The notes beneath the pieces are model-generated. The model was not told the DNA's origin, made no database searches, and was given only the letters and a program-made list of their open reading frames with translations. 61,787 nucleotides of DNA from Bacteroidales bacterium (GTDB lineage Bacteria; Bacteroidota; Bacteroidia; Bacteroidales; UBA932): assembly GCA_017469845.1 (NCBI GenBank), contig JAFUFP010000012.1, positions 1 through 61,787 of the forward strand. Reading direction: 5' to 3'. The translations under genes and the position numbers were made by a program. This document shows positions 8,177-17,779 of the stretch, piece after piece. The number at the start of each line of letters is the position of its first letter. Within the stretch, counting starts at the first letter, position 1.

Positions 8177-11119
8177 TCAATCTTCCTCTCTCTTTAGGAA
8201 CTCCTCCTTTTTGAGTTCTCCCTTCTCCGTCAGTTCACCCTCTTCCTTAAGAATCCTGACTTGCTTTTCCTCGAACCGACGCTGCTGGAGAGGAGCCGAA
8301 AGCGTATCTTCCGGAGCTGTCATCCTGACGGAAAGCGATGAATCCGGCGCCGCCATGAGTGAATCCGGCCTTACATTCATAAGGCTGTCGTACATGCTTT
8401 TCATTCTGGCGATCTCGGGATCTTCATTCACGGTAGGTGCAGCGGGAGCAGCGGAGCCTTTTTCCGCGTCTTTCGCCGCTTTTGCCGCAGCCTTGGCGGC
8501 GGCCCGCTCGTCCTGTTTCTGTTTCTTCTTGGCGTAACGCTCCACGTATCCGGCCAGTTTCTCGGCATCCACTTCATCCTGCGCCCTCTGACGTTCAAGG
8601 GTACGGAGAGTACGTCTGCGGAGTTTAGCCTGCTTCTTGTCGAGCTTGGCCTGGAGAGCGACGGCGTCAAGGCTGTCCTTCACCGCCCACCTGGCTTCCT
8701 TGGCTGCAACACGTGCGGCCTGCTTGTCAAGGCGGAGTTTTCTGGCGGCTTCCCTTTCCGCTTTCTTCATTTCCTTTTCCGTGAGGACTTTTGCGGGTGA
8801 AGAGAGGCTGTCGGCGCTTACCGCAAGGGAATCCGACACCGACGGTACCGCAAGAGAATCGACGGGAGCCGCCACTGACGAAGTGTCCGATGGCGGAAGT
8901 AGAGGATTTTCCGCAGCGGAAGTATCCTCGGGAGATACGGGTACGTCTTCCGGAGGGGTTTCTTCGGGAGCCGAGGCCTTCCTTTCACGTTCAGCCTTCT
9001 CCCGCTCTTCGATCTGCTTGTATACACCGGCCATGTAACCGGGGAAGAACCTGTCGGTCTGGGTATATGTAGCGCGTGGACGGCGACGGTACTGCTCCTT
9101 CTGTGAAGGGCGTATCACATACGAAGTGATGTCTTCAGGTCCCTTGGGACGTGAATCCGGTTCCCAGTTGAAGCCTTTCAAGACGCGGTCATCACTGGTC
9201 ATCTGGGCCAGAGGATAGGCGTCGCTCTTCGGGGTATCGAAGTAACTTACCTCTTTTATGTCACCGTCCGCGAACAGGGCATAGAGCATCTTCGCCTGGC
9301 TCTTGTTCACAGTCGCATAGGTACTGTCCTCCTTGAGATAGAATACGGCGTTCACTTCTCCCAGGGCGTCGAATCTCTCGAGATTGTTGTTTTTGTCGAA
9401 ATACGCCAGCATCTCCGAAGCCCTGATCTGGTCATAGCAGGAAGGTGCTTCCTCTATGATGACAAAGGCGTTCGACATCAGGCTGGCCTTCTCGAAGGAC
9501 TGGTTGCGGATCACCGCGAAAAGGCTGTCCGAGCGGTACTGCCGGTTCCCTTCATTCCAGACTATGGGGTCCTTGTACATCCTTATCAGGGAATCAAGGT
9601 CGGTATACTCAAGGGAGTCACAGGCTATCTGGATATCCTCACGGTAAAGCTTCACTTTGCCGATGGCGGAGAGGAATCCAACCTTCGTCGAATCTCCGGG
9701 CTCAACTATTAGAGAATCAGTCGGGGCAGACAATGAATCCGCGCCCGCCATCAAAGGTTCATTCCTGTTCACCATGCCGAGGGAATCGGGCATACTCGCC
9801 ATCGCTCCGCGAAGGGAATCCGGCACGGACATCATCGCAGAATCGGGGGATGCCGCCAATGCGGGGTCCGGTTCCGGAGATGGAGGAGTTTCCGCTTCTT
9901 TGGACCGGTCTGCGGTTTTCGCGGGAGTTGATGGTTTCTCTTCGGGAGGAGTGGCCGGCTGGGATGGTTGCGAAGCCTGTTCCATCATTCTCCTGGCCAT
10001 CTGTTCGGGGTCATTCTGGATCGCTTCTTCGGCGGCCTTTCTCGCATCTTCCGCCGCTTTTTGCCTGTATGCCGTGATAGCGTCGGCATTCACGTCCTTA
10101 AGACGGGTGGCTGCGGCCAATGTATCGGAAGGAGGAATGGTGCATTTGGGCTTCGTATGGTACACCATCTTGAGGGAACTCATGTAGACGGTGTCCCGGG
10201 GCTGTCCAGTCGTATCCACAACGGAGACGATAGCCGGAAGGCGGGTCATTACGACCTGCGAGAGCGAATCGGTATATTCGACCCTTCCCGCAAGGGCGGT
10301 GACGTTGCGTAGGGAATCAGACAACTGGACATTGCCGCGAAGGTCGATGTCCATCGTGTTCCTGTAGAAGTAGAGCGAATCCGACCACGCTTCCCTGGCG
10401 TCTCCCATGGCATGGACCTGACGGTTGAAAAGGAAAATCTCATTGGCCCTGTCATACCATCCGGCATTGGCGGAAAGCATGTTCTCGTCCTTCCATGCGT
10501 CGGTACCGTATCCGAAGATCGCCATATTCGTGTCCGTATGATACTGGAGGCGGCTGGTCTTCACGAAGATCGAATCGGTGAACATGTTCACGTTCTCCGA
10601 GAATGTGAAGGTCTTCACCTTCGAATCGTATGAGCCGGTTGTGCTTTCTATGACCTGTCCTTCGGCATCCTTCAAGGCACCTCCGTAATTGAATACGGCG
10701 ACACTGTCCTTGGTGTTGTAATCCAGGTGACGGGTTCTCAGGACATTGTGGTCCTTGTCTTCCAGCTGGACGAGATGGCCCCTGAACTGGGCGAGGTCTG
10801 AGTTTACGATATAACGGAGACTGTCCCCGGTAAGGACAGTCTCATTCTGCAGTATCTTGACGTTGCCTATGGCGTCGATTATCTCGGTATTCAGGAACCA
10901 ATAGGCTGTATCGCAGATAAGGTATGTGTTGTTGTGGAAAAAGCGGGCCGGGCCGATGACCTTCCTGTACTGGATTCCGTTCTCCTCCACCTGGCGGAGG
11001 GACTTCGCGCTGAGAAGACTCACGAGTGAGTCCACCTGCCCGGATTTCTCCTGGGCAGACACTCTCTGGCCGCAAAGCATGGCCAGAATGACGGTCAGCA
11101 GCAGGGAAAGTCTTTTCAC
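8177..11119 (-). CDS. OstA-like organic solvent tolerance protein
   Basis: Exported 980-residue protein with an N-terminal OstA/LptA-like region (about residues 25-330) containing the repeating short beta-jellyroll pattern (for example YLICDTAYW, IIDAIGNVKI, LTGDSLRYIV, VAVFNYGGAL). It probably takes part in lipopolysaccharide transport or outer-membrane assembly, as inferred for OstA_2 family proteins of Bacteroidota. A signal peptide covers residues 1-22 (cleavage near VSAQ). Beyond residue 370 the protein is low-complexity: a serine/aspartate/proline section, another OstA-like stretch near 480-640, then a lysine/alanine-rich probable coiled coil about 790-910. The start codon is GTG (11119-11117), six bases after the surA-like stop. 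It shares an operon with two periplasmic isomerase/chaperone genes, which supports an envelope role. Confidence 0.8.
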   Translation of the reverse strand: MKRLSLLLTVILAMLCGQRVSAQEKSGQVDSLVSLLSAKSLRQVEENGIQYRKVIGPARFFHNNTYLICDTAYWFLNTEIIDAIGNVKILQNETVLTGDSLRYIVNSDLAQFRGHLVQLEDKDHNVLRTRHLDYNTKDSVAVFNYGGALKDAEGQVIESTTGSYDSKVKTFTFSENVNMFTDSIFVKTSRLQYHTDTNMAIFGYGTDAWKDENMLSANAGWYDRANEIFLFNRQVHAMGDAREAWSDSLYFYRNTMDIDLRGNVQLSDSLRNVTALAGRVEYTDSLSQVVMTRLPAIVSVVDTTGQPRDTVYMSSLKMVYHTKPKCTIPPSDTLAAATRLKDVNADAITAYRQKAAEDARKAAEEAIQNDPEQMARRMMEQASQPSQPATPPEEKPSTPAKTADRSKEAETPPSPEPDPALAASPDSAMMSVPDSLRGAMASMPDSLGMVNRNEPLMAGADSLSAPTDSLIVEPGDSTKVGFLSAIGKVKLYREDIQIACDSLEYTDLDSLIRMYKDPIVWNEGNRQYRSDSLFAVIRNQSFEKASLMSNAFVIIEEAPSCYDQIRASEMLAYFDKNNNLERFDALGEVNAVFYLKEDSTYATVNKSQAKMLYALFADGDIKEVSYFDTPKSDAYPLAQMTSDDRVLKGFNWEPDSRPKGPEDITSYVIRPSQKEQYRRRPRATYTQTDRFFPGYMAGVYKQIEEREKAERERKASAPEETPPEDVPVSPEDTSAAENPLLPPSDTSSVAAPVDSLAVPSVSDSLAVSADSLSSPAKVLTEKEMKKAEREAARKLRLDKQAARVAAKEARWAVKDSLDAVALQAKLDKKQAKLRRRTLRTLERQRAQDEVDAEKLAGYVERYAKKKQKQDERAAAKAAAKAAKDAEKGSAAPAAPTVNEDPEIARMKSMYDSLMNVRPDSLMAAPDSSLSVRMTAPEDTLSAPLQQRRFEEKQVRILKEEGELTEKGELKKEEFLKREED

Positions 11120-11125
11120 GGGTGG

Positions 11126-12514
11126 CTATTCAGCTGATTTGAGGGCGACCTGCTTCCAACTTGCGCGCGTAAAATCGCACTCCTTGAAGATGGGGTCGAT
11201 CACTATCGACGTCTCTTTGATCTTGTTTTCGATGAACTCGTCTACAGCCGCCATCGCCTTCTGGTTCTGGACTTCGTCCTGAAGCTGCATGTAATCGTGC
11301 TCGAAAGTGGCGGTGTGGGCGGGTATGATCTGGTCGACCTTCACGATCTTGTAGACGGTGTTTCCGCTTCTTCCTTCATTGTCGAGGGACTCGATGGGAG
11401 AAGAGATTTCACCGACGGCGAGGTCCTTGATGGCATTATAGTCCTGAGGCTTGAGCTCATCGATCTCGAAATAGGAGGATCCGGTATTGGGATCGGCCAT
11501 CTGTCCTCCGTTGGTCCTGGTGGCGGGATCCTGGGAATAGAACCTTGCGGCAAGTTCGAAGGAAACCGCTCCGTTGAGAATCTCGGTGCGGAGGGAGTCG
11601 AGGGTCTTGAATGCCTTCTCACGGTCCTCGGAAGTGTATTCGGGTTTCATGAGGATATGGCGGGCATTGAACATGTCGCCCTTCTTCTCGATGACTTCGA
11701 TGATATGGAATCCGTCGGGGGTTTCGACGATCTGGGAAACGACACCCGGTTTGAGTGACATCGCGGCATCGGAGAAAACGGGCCAGAAGATTGACTTGGG
11801 AGCCATTCCGAGTTCGCCTCCCCTACGGGCGCTGCCAGGATCCTCGGAATAAATCCTGGCGAGGGTGGCGAACCTTTCACCGTTGACGATCCTTTCACGG
11901 AGACCGAGAAGTTTTTCCTTGACGGCCATGTTGGCGGCCTCCCTGTCGGGATAGACGCATATCTGGCTGAGCTGATACTTTATGGGGACGACGGGAAGAT
12001 CCTCGGGATCCATTCCCTCCATATAGACCTTCACATCATAGGGAGTGAGATCGGGGATCTTGCTAGCCACATCGCTCTGCTCCTGTTGGGTGAGGCTCTG
12101 TTCCTCGAGCTGCGACCTCCATTCCTGACGGAGTTTGTAAAGGGGCTTCCCGAAATATTCCTCGACCTGATCGTCTCCGCCCAAAGCCTGACGGAACTGG
12201 TCAATCCTCTGGGTCAGAGCGCTGGAAACCATATCCTGATTGACCGTCAAGGAGTCTATCCTCGCCTGCATCAGGAACAGCTTGGCCTCGAGCATCGACT
12301 CAAGAATCTCGCAGCGCATCGAAGCATCAGAAGCCATTCCGTTGGCCTTGCGGTACATGAGCTCGTTTTCAATCTGGCCTATCGATATCATCTCATTGCC
12401 GACTACCGCCACCGTCTTGTCAATAAGACCTGCGGGATAATTCTGGGCGGAAAGCGCTCCTCCCAATGCCGCGGCGGCGAATACCGTCAAAAGTATCTTC
12501 TTCATAAGTATCAT
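11126..12514 (-). CDS. SurA-like periplasmic peptidyl-prolyl isomerase
   Basis: Periplasmic chaperone with two parvulin domains, expected to help outer-membrane proteins fold. Up to 462 residues: signal peptide (cleavage near LSAQ), an N-terminal helical chaperone part starting KTVAVVGNEMISIGQIENEL as in SurA, parvulin domain one about residues 175-275 (ARIYSEDPGSARRGGELG) and domain two about 285-385 (ARFYSQDPATRTNGGQM). Two in-frame ATGs exist; the one at 12505 (MKKILL) gives the more usual signal peptide. It lies 18 bases after a related lipoprotein gene. I give no symbol because Bacteroidota carry several such paralogues. Confidence 0.87.
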   Translation of the reverse strand: MILMKKILLTVFAAAALGGALSAQNYPAGLIDKTVAVVGNEMISIGQIENELMYRKANGMASDASMRCEILESMLEAKLFLMQARIDSLTVNQDMVSSALTQRIDQFRQALGGDDQVEEYFGKPLYKLRQEWRSQLEEQSLTQQEQSDVASKIPDLTPYDVKVYMEGMDPEDLPVVPIKYQLSQICVYPDREAANMAVKEKLLGLRERIVNGERFATLARIYSEDPGSARRGGELGMAPKSIFWPVFSDAAMSLKPGVVSQIVETPDGFHIIEVIEKKGDMFNARHILMKPEYTSEDREKAFKTLDSLRTEILNGAVSFELAARFYSQDPATRTNGGQMADPNTGSSYFEIDELKPQDYNAIKDLAVGEISSPIESLDNEGRSGNTVYKIVKVDQIIPAHTATFEHDYMQLQDEVQNQKAMAAVDEFIENKIKETSIVIDPIFKECDFTRASWKQVALKSAE

Positions 12515-12532
12515 TCTGTATTCCTTCCGGAT

Positions 12533-13390
12533 CTAGTATATTTCAAAATTCTCCTGGCTCTTGGCTTTTGTAAGCAAGTCCTGTTCCAAACCGTTGAGGA
12601 GTGACTGTTTTCTCGTCGAGAGGATTATGTCACGGATTCTGGCGTCGTAATATTCAACCGGTCCCGTCTCCCCTTCCTTCATCATCGAGGCCACATAGGC
12701 TATGTTCAGATTGCCTTTCCCGTCATCCTCTTCTATGAATCCGCCCTTCACCTTGGACAGTAGCTGTACGTAATCCACACCGAATTCCCTCGCAAGCGTC
12801 GTGACGTCGATCCATGCCCCGTCATAATCGGTGTATTTCATTGCGGTGGAATAGGCGATGCTGTCAGCCTCGGCAAGTTCAACCGGATCCTCTGAGGACA
12901 TCTTTTTCCGCAAGGTCGCGAGCGAAGGGCTGTCTTTCGAAATGCTGAGGAAACGGGCCCTCACGATGGGCATGGTCAGCGTGAAAGTTCCGGCATGGGA
13001 ATCGTAATAGCTTTCTATCTGATGAGCGGTAATTGCCGTATCCAGCCTCTGGTTCACGAAATTCTGCTCATACCGGTATTTGAGGAGGGACCGCCTGTAG
13101 TCTTCGAGTTCGACGGAAACATCCTTCTCACTCTTGGAGAGCTCTTTCTCGGCGACGTCCAGGAACAGAAGATCAGAAGCCCAGGTGTTGATGTACTGAA
13201 GGGCAAGACGGGTGCTGTCCTCCGGAGAAATGCCGTTGGGGATATAAGCGTTGAGTTCAGAAGAATAAAGTTTGTGCTTGCCCACCCTGGCCACGACTTC
13301 ACCGTCATGTATTATGGATTGGACCCTGTCACAGGACAGGGCCAACCAGGCAATCGATGCCGTCAGTATGAGGGATAAGACTCTTTTCAT
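12533..13390 (-). CDS. PpiC/SurA-related lipoprotein
   Basis: 285-residue lipoprotein with signal peptide and lipobox ending at C20 (WLALSC). The region after it (DGEVVARVGKHKLYSSELNAYIP) matches the N-terminal part of parvulin-type isomerase chaperones. A clear catalytic parvulin domain with the GG-E-LG signature is not visible, so it may be a chaperone without isomerase activity. It sits between guaB and the SurA-like gene with gaps of 36 and 18 bases. Function is inferred from domain similarity and context. Confidence 0.72.
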   Translation of the reverse strand: MKRVLSLILTASIAWLALSCDRVQSIIHDGEVVARVGKHKLYSSELNAYIPNGISPEDSTRLALQYINTWASDLLFLDVAEKELSKSEKDVSVELEDYRRSLLKYRYEQNFVNQRLDTAITAHQIESYYDSHAGTFTLTMPIVRARFLSISKDSPSLATLRKKMSSEDPVELAEADSIAYSTAMKYTDYDGAWIDVTTLAREFGVDYVQLLSKVKGGFIEEDDGKGNLNIAYVASMMKEGETGPVEYYDARIRDIILSTRKQSLLNGLEQDLLTKAKSQENFEIY

Positions 13391-13426
13391 AAAGGACGAT
13401 ATCCAGAAGGCAAGTATCGGGCCATA

Positions 13427-14902
13427 CTACCTCGAGTAGTTGGGAGCCTCCTTGGTGATGGTCACATCGTGGGGATGGCTTTCCAGAAGTCCCGCGTTGG
13501 TGATCCTGACGAACTGGGCGTTGCGGAGCTGCTCAACATTGTGGGCACCGACATATCCCATTCCGGCCCTGAGGCCACCGACGAGCTGATAGACGACCTC
13601 GGAGACGGTTCCCTTGTAAGGGACCTGGGAAACGATTCCTTCCGGAACCAGCTTCTTGATGTCGTCTTCCATATCCTGGAAATAACGGTCCTTGGAGCCG
13701 TGTTCCATAGCCTCGAGTGAACCCATTCCGCGGTATGACTTGAATTTCCTTCCGTTGAGGATGATGGTCTCACCGGGAGATTCCTCAGTTCCGGCGAAAA
13801 GCGAACCGGCCATGATGGTGGACGCTCCGGCGGCGAGGGCTTTGGTGATGTCTCCCGAGTAGCGGATTCCTCCGTCAGCGATTACGGGAATGCCCGTACC
13901 CTTGAGGGCGTAGGCCGACATCATGACGGCTGTGAGCTGGGGCATGCCGACTCCGGCGATGATTCTGGTGGTGCAGATTGATCCGGGTCCGATTCCGACC
14001 TTGACCGCATGAACTCCGGCATCCGCGAGGGCTTTGGCACCTTCAGCTGTGGCGACGTTTCCGGCGACTATCTGGATATCCCTGTTCTTGAAAGCTTCGC
14101 AGGTCTTCCTTATGACTCCGAGGACTCCCTCCGAATGGCCGTGTGCGGTATCGATGACCACTGCGTCAGCTCCTGCGCTCATCAGCATCTCGATCCTGTC
14201 CATGGTATCGGACTTCACTCCAACCGCTGCAGCGACGAGGAGACGTCCTTTGGAATCCTTCGAAGCGATGGGATTGTCCTTTATCTTCATGAGGTCCTTG
14301 TAGGTGATCAAGCCGACAAGTTTGCCTTCGTCATCCACGACGGGGAGTTTCTCCACCTTGCTGCGCATGAGGATCTCTGTAGCCTCGACGAGGGTTATAC
14401 CTTTCTTCGCGGTGATGATGTTTTCCTTTGTCATCACTTCTCCGATGGGGAGATGCTTGTCAACCTGGAAACGGAGATCCCTGTTGGTGACGATTCCGAT
14501 CAGATAACCGTTTTTGTCGGTCACCGGAATACCTCCGATATGGTGCTTGTGCATAAGGGCGAGGGCATCGCCGACGGTGGATTCGGGGCTGATTGTCACG
14601 GGGTCATAGATCATTCCGTTCTCAGCCCTCTTGACGCGCCTTACCTGCTCGCACTGCTGTTCGATTGTCATGTTCTTGTGGATGACACCGATTCCTCCGG
14701 CACGTGCCATGGCGATTGCGAGTTCGGCCTCAGTGACGGTATCCATCGCCGCCGAAATGATCGGTGTCTTGATTACGATGTCCCTTGTGAAACGGGTGGT
14801 TACGTCGACATCACGGGGAATGACATCGGAATGGGCGGGAACGAGCAATACATCATCGAAGGTCAATCCTTCCTGAATCTCTGAAGTAAGGTAACGCTGC
14901 AT
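13427..14902 (-). CDS. guaB: Inosine-5'-monophosphate dehydrogenase
   Basis: Converts IMP to XMP with NAD, the committed step of GMP synthesis. 491 residues. The catalytic cysteine is C310 in [13 protein letters not shown]; two CBS domains (about 95-205) sit in the usual insertion; [19 protein letters not shown] at the N terminus and the MGYVGAHNV segment are family hallmarks. First gene of the five-gene operon guaB, lipoprotein, SurA-like, OstA-like, pepT, all on the minus strand with gaps of 6-36 bases. A -7 box lies 23 bases before the start. Confidence 0.97.
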   Translation of the reverse strand: MQRYLTSEIQEGLTFDDVLLVPAHSDVIPRDVDVTTRFTRDIVIKTPIISAAMDTVTEAELAIAMARAGGIGVIHKNMTIEQQCEQVRRVKRAENGMIYDPVTISPESTVGDALALMHKHHIGGIPVTDKNGYLIGIVTNRDLRFQVDKHLPIGEVMTKENIITAKKGITLVEATEILMRSKVEKLPVVDDEGKLVGLITYKDLMKIKDNPIASKDSKGRLLVAAAVGVKSDTMDRIEMLMSAGADAVVIDTAHGHSEGVLGVIRKTCEAFKNRDIQIVAGNVATAEGAKALADAGVHAVKVGIGPGSICTTRIIAGVGMPQLTAVMMSAYALKGTGIPVIADGGIRYSGDITKALAAGASTIMAGSLFAGTEESPGETIILNGRKFKSYRGMGSLEAMEHGSKDRYFQDMEDDIKKLVPEGIVSQVPYKGTVSEVVYQLVGGLRAGMGYVGAHNVEQLRNAQFVRITNAGLLESHPHDVTITKEAPNYSR

Positions 14903-14925
14903 ATTGAATATTGTTTATAATTGGG

Positions 14926-14933
14926 CAAAGATA
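14926..14933 (-). promoter_or_regulatory. -7 box of the guaB operon
   Basis: TATCTTTG on the minus strand, 23 bases before the guaB ATG. No TTG is found 19-21 bases upstream. Confidence 0.55.
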
Positions 14934-15013
14934 ACGATTTTTGATGAAAGAGCCGCTGAAGGAATGGAGCAATCAGCATCTATTGGAGAAAAACTGTATT
15001 TCATATTCGACAA

Positions 15014-15048
15014 ATGGCATGACATCCCCGAAAGAGGATGCATGCCAT
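15014..15048 (-). terminator. Stem-loop downstream of the 92-residue gene (candidate terminator)
   Basis: Inverted repeat ATGGCATG-A-CATCC / GGATGCATGCCAT, 13 paired bases with one bulge and an 8-base loop. There is no immediate T run on the minus strand, so it may be a processing or attenuation structure instead. Confidence 0.4.
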
Positions 15049-15081
15049 ATCGTTCAAAAGTCGTAAATACGACTGACAAGA

Positions 15082-15360
15082 CTACTTGTGCGACGAAACG
15101 ATTTCGCTGAGCTTCTCGTAAAGTTCGCCTATCTGGTCGACCATCTCCATACGGAGAGAGTTGTAGTAGACGGATTTCTTGCCTTCAACCTTGACATTGG
15201 CCTTGTCTTTAAGGTCATTGTAGAGATCAACGGCTTTTTCCATGATGTCAGCCACCTCATCGGGAGCCTTGTCAGGGTGTATCTGAAGGAAAAGGGTGCA
15301 ATCGTCAATGAAGTCACCCACAAAGTAATCTACATCTTTTTTGAAGTCACGGAGATTCAT
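15082..15360 (-). CDS. Conserved small helical protein, function unknown
   Basis: 92 residues starting MNLRDFKKDVDYFVGDFIDD; acidic and amphipathic-helical, with no signal peptide or membrane segment. I recognise it as resembling small proteins conserved in Bacteroidota but know no function. The start at 15360 is chosen over an upstream ATG (15408) because a -7 promoter box at 15386-15393 lies between the two. Single gene unit between guaB and a nitroreductase. Confidence 0.7.
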   Translation of the reverse strand: MNLRDFKKDVDYFVGDFIDDCTLFLQIHPDKAPDEVADIMEKAVDLYNDLKDKANVKVEGKKSVYYNSLRMEMVDQIGELYEKLSEIVSSHK

Positions 15361-15385
15361 AACTTTCTGTTTTTTATTTATTGGG

Positions 15386-15410
15386 CAAAGATAGTGAATT
15401 ATTGTCAAAA
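15386..15410 (-). promoter_or_regulatory. Promoter of the 92-residue gene
   Basis: TATCTTTG (15386-15393) on the minus strand, preceded by TTTTTGACAATAATTCAC. The -33 TTG is only 12 bases away, not 19-21. The same arrangement occurs in front of the relB-like gene at 41545-41568. Confidence 0.5.
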
Positions 15411-15481
15411 ATCCGCTTTCGGCCCTTAATCCCCGGAGAAACGGACCGAATATCTTTCCCCGTTCTTCCGCCTATATAAAG

Positions 15482-15507
15482 CGAGGCCACCTTGAGGGGT
15501 GGCCTCG
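15482..15507 (-). terminator. Terminator of the nitroreductase gene
   Basis: Perfect ten-base stem CGAGGCCACC (15482-15491) / GGTGGCCTCG (15498-15507) with a six-base loop, followed on the minus strand by an A/T-rich tract. Confidence 0.7.
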
Positions 15508-15552
15508 TCAGCAATCTGATCCGTCAGAACATATGGCGGAAGCGGGTGTTCA

Positions 15553-16170
15553 CTAAATCTCCCTCACGAGCTCTTCCAGGGATTTGCGCACGGAATGGAG
15601 TTCCGTGGGTTGCCCTGCTCCGGAAGCTGGGTGACCGATCGCAAGAAGGGCGTAAACGCCATGTTCCTTGGTTTCCGGGAGGGCTTCACGTATCTTGCTC
15701 GGGTTGAAATCCCATATCCACATGTTCGCCAATCCGGCATCCGTAGCCGTCAGCATCAGATGGGTGAGGACGATGGCGGCATCGGTCTTCGCGGCGATGA
15801 CTCCGTCGCTCGGCCTGACCCACGCTTCCTCGTTACGGCACCCCACGATGAGGACAACGGGAGCGTTATAGCAGGGATGCACGGTCCTCAGGCGTGCGAG
15901 CGCATCCTGACTCTTCACGACCCAGATCCTTGTCGGTTGGCAGTTGTTGGCGGAAGGGGCGAGGCGGCCGGCTTCCAGAATCATTTCCAACTTGGACTCT
16001 GAAACGGGATAATTGGAGAAGGAGTGGCAGGAGTACCGGCTCTCAAGGATGCGCATGAACGCATCCGAGCCATACTTGAACTTCTTTATCTTCTGTTCCA
16101 CATCGGAAAAAGCTGCGCGGTCCGCCGTCTTTCCGATATTGCTCATACGAGTGAAAAAATTCTGTTTCAT
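15553..16170 (-). CDS. Nitroreductase family protein
   Basis: FMN-dependent NAD(P)H oxidoreductase of the nitroreductase fold, up to 205 residues. FMN contacts are suggested by ESRYSCHSFS (about 43-52) and AGRLAPSANNCQP (about 67-79). The segment NMWIWDFNPSKIREALPE and the C-terminal HSVRKSLEELV match the group of small nitroreductases common in anaerobic Bacteroidota and Clostridia. A second member lies at 57180 and shares the closing pattern S-R-K-x2-EE. The start could also be the ATG at 16146. Physiological substrate unknown. Confidence 0.85.
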   Translation of the reverse strand: MKQNFFTRMSNIGKTADRAAFSDVEQKIKKFKYGSDAFMRILESRYSCHSFSNYPVSESKLEMILEAGRLAPSANNCQPTRIWVVKSQDALARLRTVHPCYNAPVVLIVGCRNEEAWVRPSDGVIAAKTDAAIVLTHLMLTATDAGLANMWIWDFNPSKIREALPETKEHGVYALLAIGHPASGAGQPTELHSVRKSLEELVREI

Positions 16171-16225
16171 CTTCGTTTAGTTTATTTGTCCGGAGATTAC
16201 TGTGAAAAAGCCGATATCATCCGTT

Positions 16226-17779
16226 TTATACTCCCATGATCGCTTTTACCAGGAAGTAAACCAAAGGTATCGTGACGGCGAACACGCCGATAATGTCGAG
16301 AATCACACCGGCCTTTATCATCTTCGTGATCGGTACATAACCCGAAGCGTAGACAATGGCATTCGGAGGAGTAGATACAGGAAGCATGAATGCGAGAGAC
16401 GTACACAGAGCCATGACCACGCAGACAGGCACAGGGCTGAAGCCGAGCGATGCGGCAGTTGCGATGGCGATAGGTCCCATCAGGTTGGCGACAGCCGTAT
16501 TTGAGGTGAGCTCGGAAAGGAGAAGTGCCGTCACCGCAAATACGGTAAGGAACAGATACTCTGAAGGTTTACCTCCAAGTGCGCTGGTAAGGGACTCACC
16601 AATCCACTGTGAAAGGCCTGTCGAGAACACCATTCCACCGATCGAAAGACCGCCACCGAAAAGGAGCAACGTACCCCAGTCTATACCGGAAACGCCTTCT
16701 TTCCAACTGAGTGTCATCTTGCCTTGTTTGAGATCCGTAGGCATCAGGAAGAGGAGCAATCCACCGATCATTGCGGCAATGGCTTCCGGGAAATGGCTGT
16801 TGTAGCCCTTCACGAAATCAGCATTGATAGCATTGGGGGCGATATTCTGGACGGCGCTGAGGATTCCGGGGAGAACCCAAAGGACGACCGCGACGATGAA
16901 TGCGATGAGAGTGTTCTTCTGGGCGCGGGTCCATTTGCCCAAGGAGTTCTTGCGGTCCTGGATGAATGCCTGAGCTCCGTCAATATGCTTGACATCGGCA
17001 GGGAACATCTTCTGGAGAATGAAGAATGTTATCACGAAATAGAGAACCATGGCGGCAAAGCCCCAAACCATCCACTGGAAGAAGGAAATCTGAGGCGCAT
17101 CGGCTGCGAGTTCCCTGATGAATCCCATCATGATGATGTTCGGAGGAGTTCCGATAGGGGTGAGCACACCTCCTATGGAGCAGGCATACGCGGTCATGAG
17201 CATAAGACCGGTAGCATATTTATAATGAGTCAGGTCGATTTCTTTTCCGTTGGCAGCCATCATCTCGCGGATAGCCTCCAGAAGACCAAGAGCGATGGGG
17301 AACATCATTGCGGCGGTAGCCGTATTGCTGATCCATCCGGAGCAGAGCATACACGCCAAGCCGATGGCGAGGAAGATCCTGCTGGGCGAGTCCCCTACCC
17401 ATTTCATGGACATGATGCCATAAGCGATACGTTTGTCAAGTCCGTTGACCATCATGCCTTTGGCAATCAAGAAACCTCCCATGAAAAGGAAAATCATCGG
17501 ACTGGCGAAAGCCTTGAATGCATCAGTAGCCGACACCACTCCGAAAATGACGCATAGAGCCGGACCGAGCAACGAGGTGACAGGGATGGGAACCGGTTCA
17601 CAAATCCACCAGAAAGCCACAAAGGTCACTATCGCGAGAAGTTTGTGGGCTTCCGGATTGTCCGCAAGACCGGCGATGGGTAGAAAATAAACCAGGAGGG
17701 CGCAGATAGGCCCGAAAATCGCTCCGACGATGTGCCGTTTGCGATCAAAAGAAGATTCTTGTGCCACTTGAGGGTTCAT
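16226..17779 (-). CDS. SLC13/DASS family sodium:anion symporter
   Basis: Inner-membrane sodium-coupled transporter for dicarboxylates, citrate or sulfate-like anions. 517 residues with about 11-12 hydrophobic segments. The two helix-hairpin motifs expected for substrate and sodium binding are visible: SNTATAAMMFPIALG in the first half and SNTAVANLMGPIAIATA in the second, with CSIGGVLTPIGTPPNIIMMG and FMLPVSTPPNAIVYASG as the family signature loops. The start at 17779 (MNPQVAQ) is preferred to an upstream in-frame start because the hydrophobic part begins soon after. The transcript appears to have a long leader from a promoter near 18158-18188. Confidence 0.9.
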   Translation of the reverse strand: MNPQVAQESSFDRKRHIVGAIFGPICALLVYFLPIAGLADNPEAHKLLAIVTFVAFWWICEPVPIPVTSLLGPALCVIFGVVSATDAFKAFASPMIFLFMGGFLIAKGMMVNGLDKRIAYGIMSMKWVGDSPSRIFLAIGLACMLCSGWISNTATAAMMFPIALGLLEAIREMMAANGKEIDLTHYKYATGLMLMTAYACSIGGVLTPIGTPPNIIMMGFIRELAADAPQISFFQWMVWGFAAMVLYFVITFFILQKMFPADVKHIDGAQAFIQDRKNSLGKWTRAQKNTLIAFIVAVVLWVLPGILSAVQNIAPNAINADFVKGYNSHFPEAIAAMIGGLLLFLMPTDLKQGKMTLSWKEGVSGIDWGTLLLFGGGLSIGGMVFSTGLSQWIGESLTSALGGKPSEYLFLTVFAVTALLLSELTSNTAVANLMGPIAIATAASLGFSPVPVCVVMALCTSLAFMLPVSTPPNAIVYASGYVPITKMIKAGVILDIIGVFAVTIPLVYFLVKAIMGV

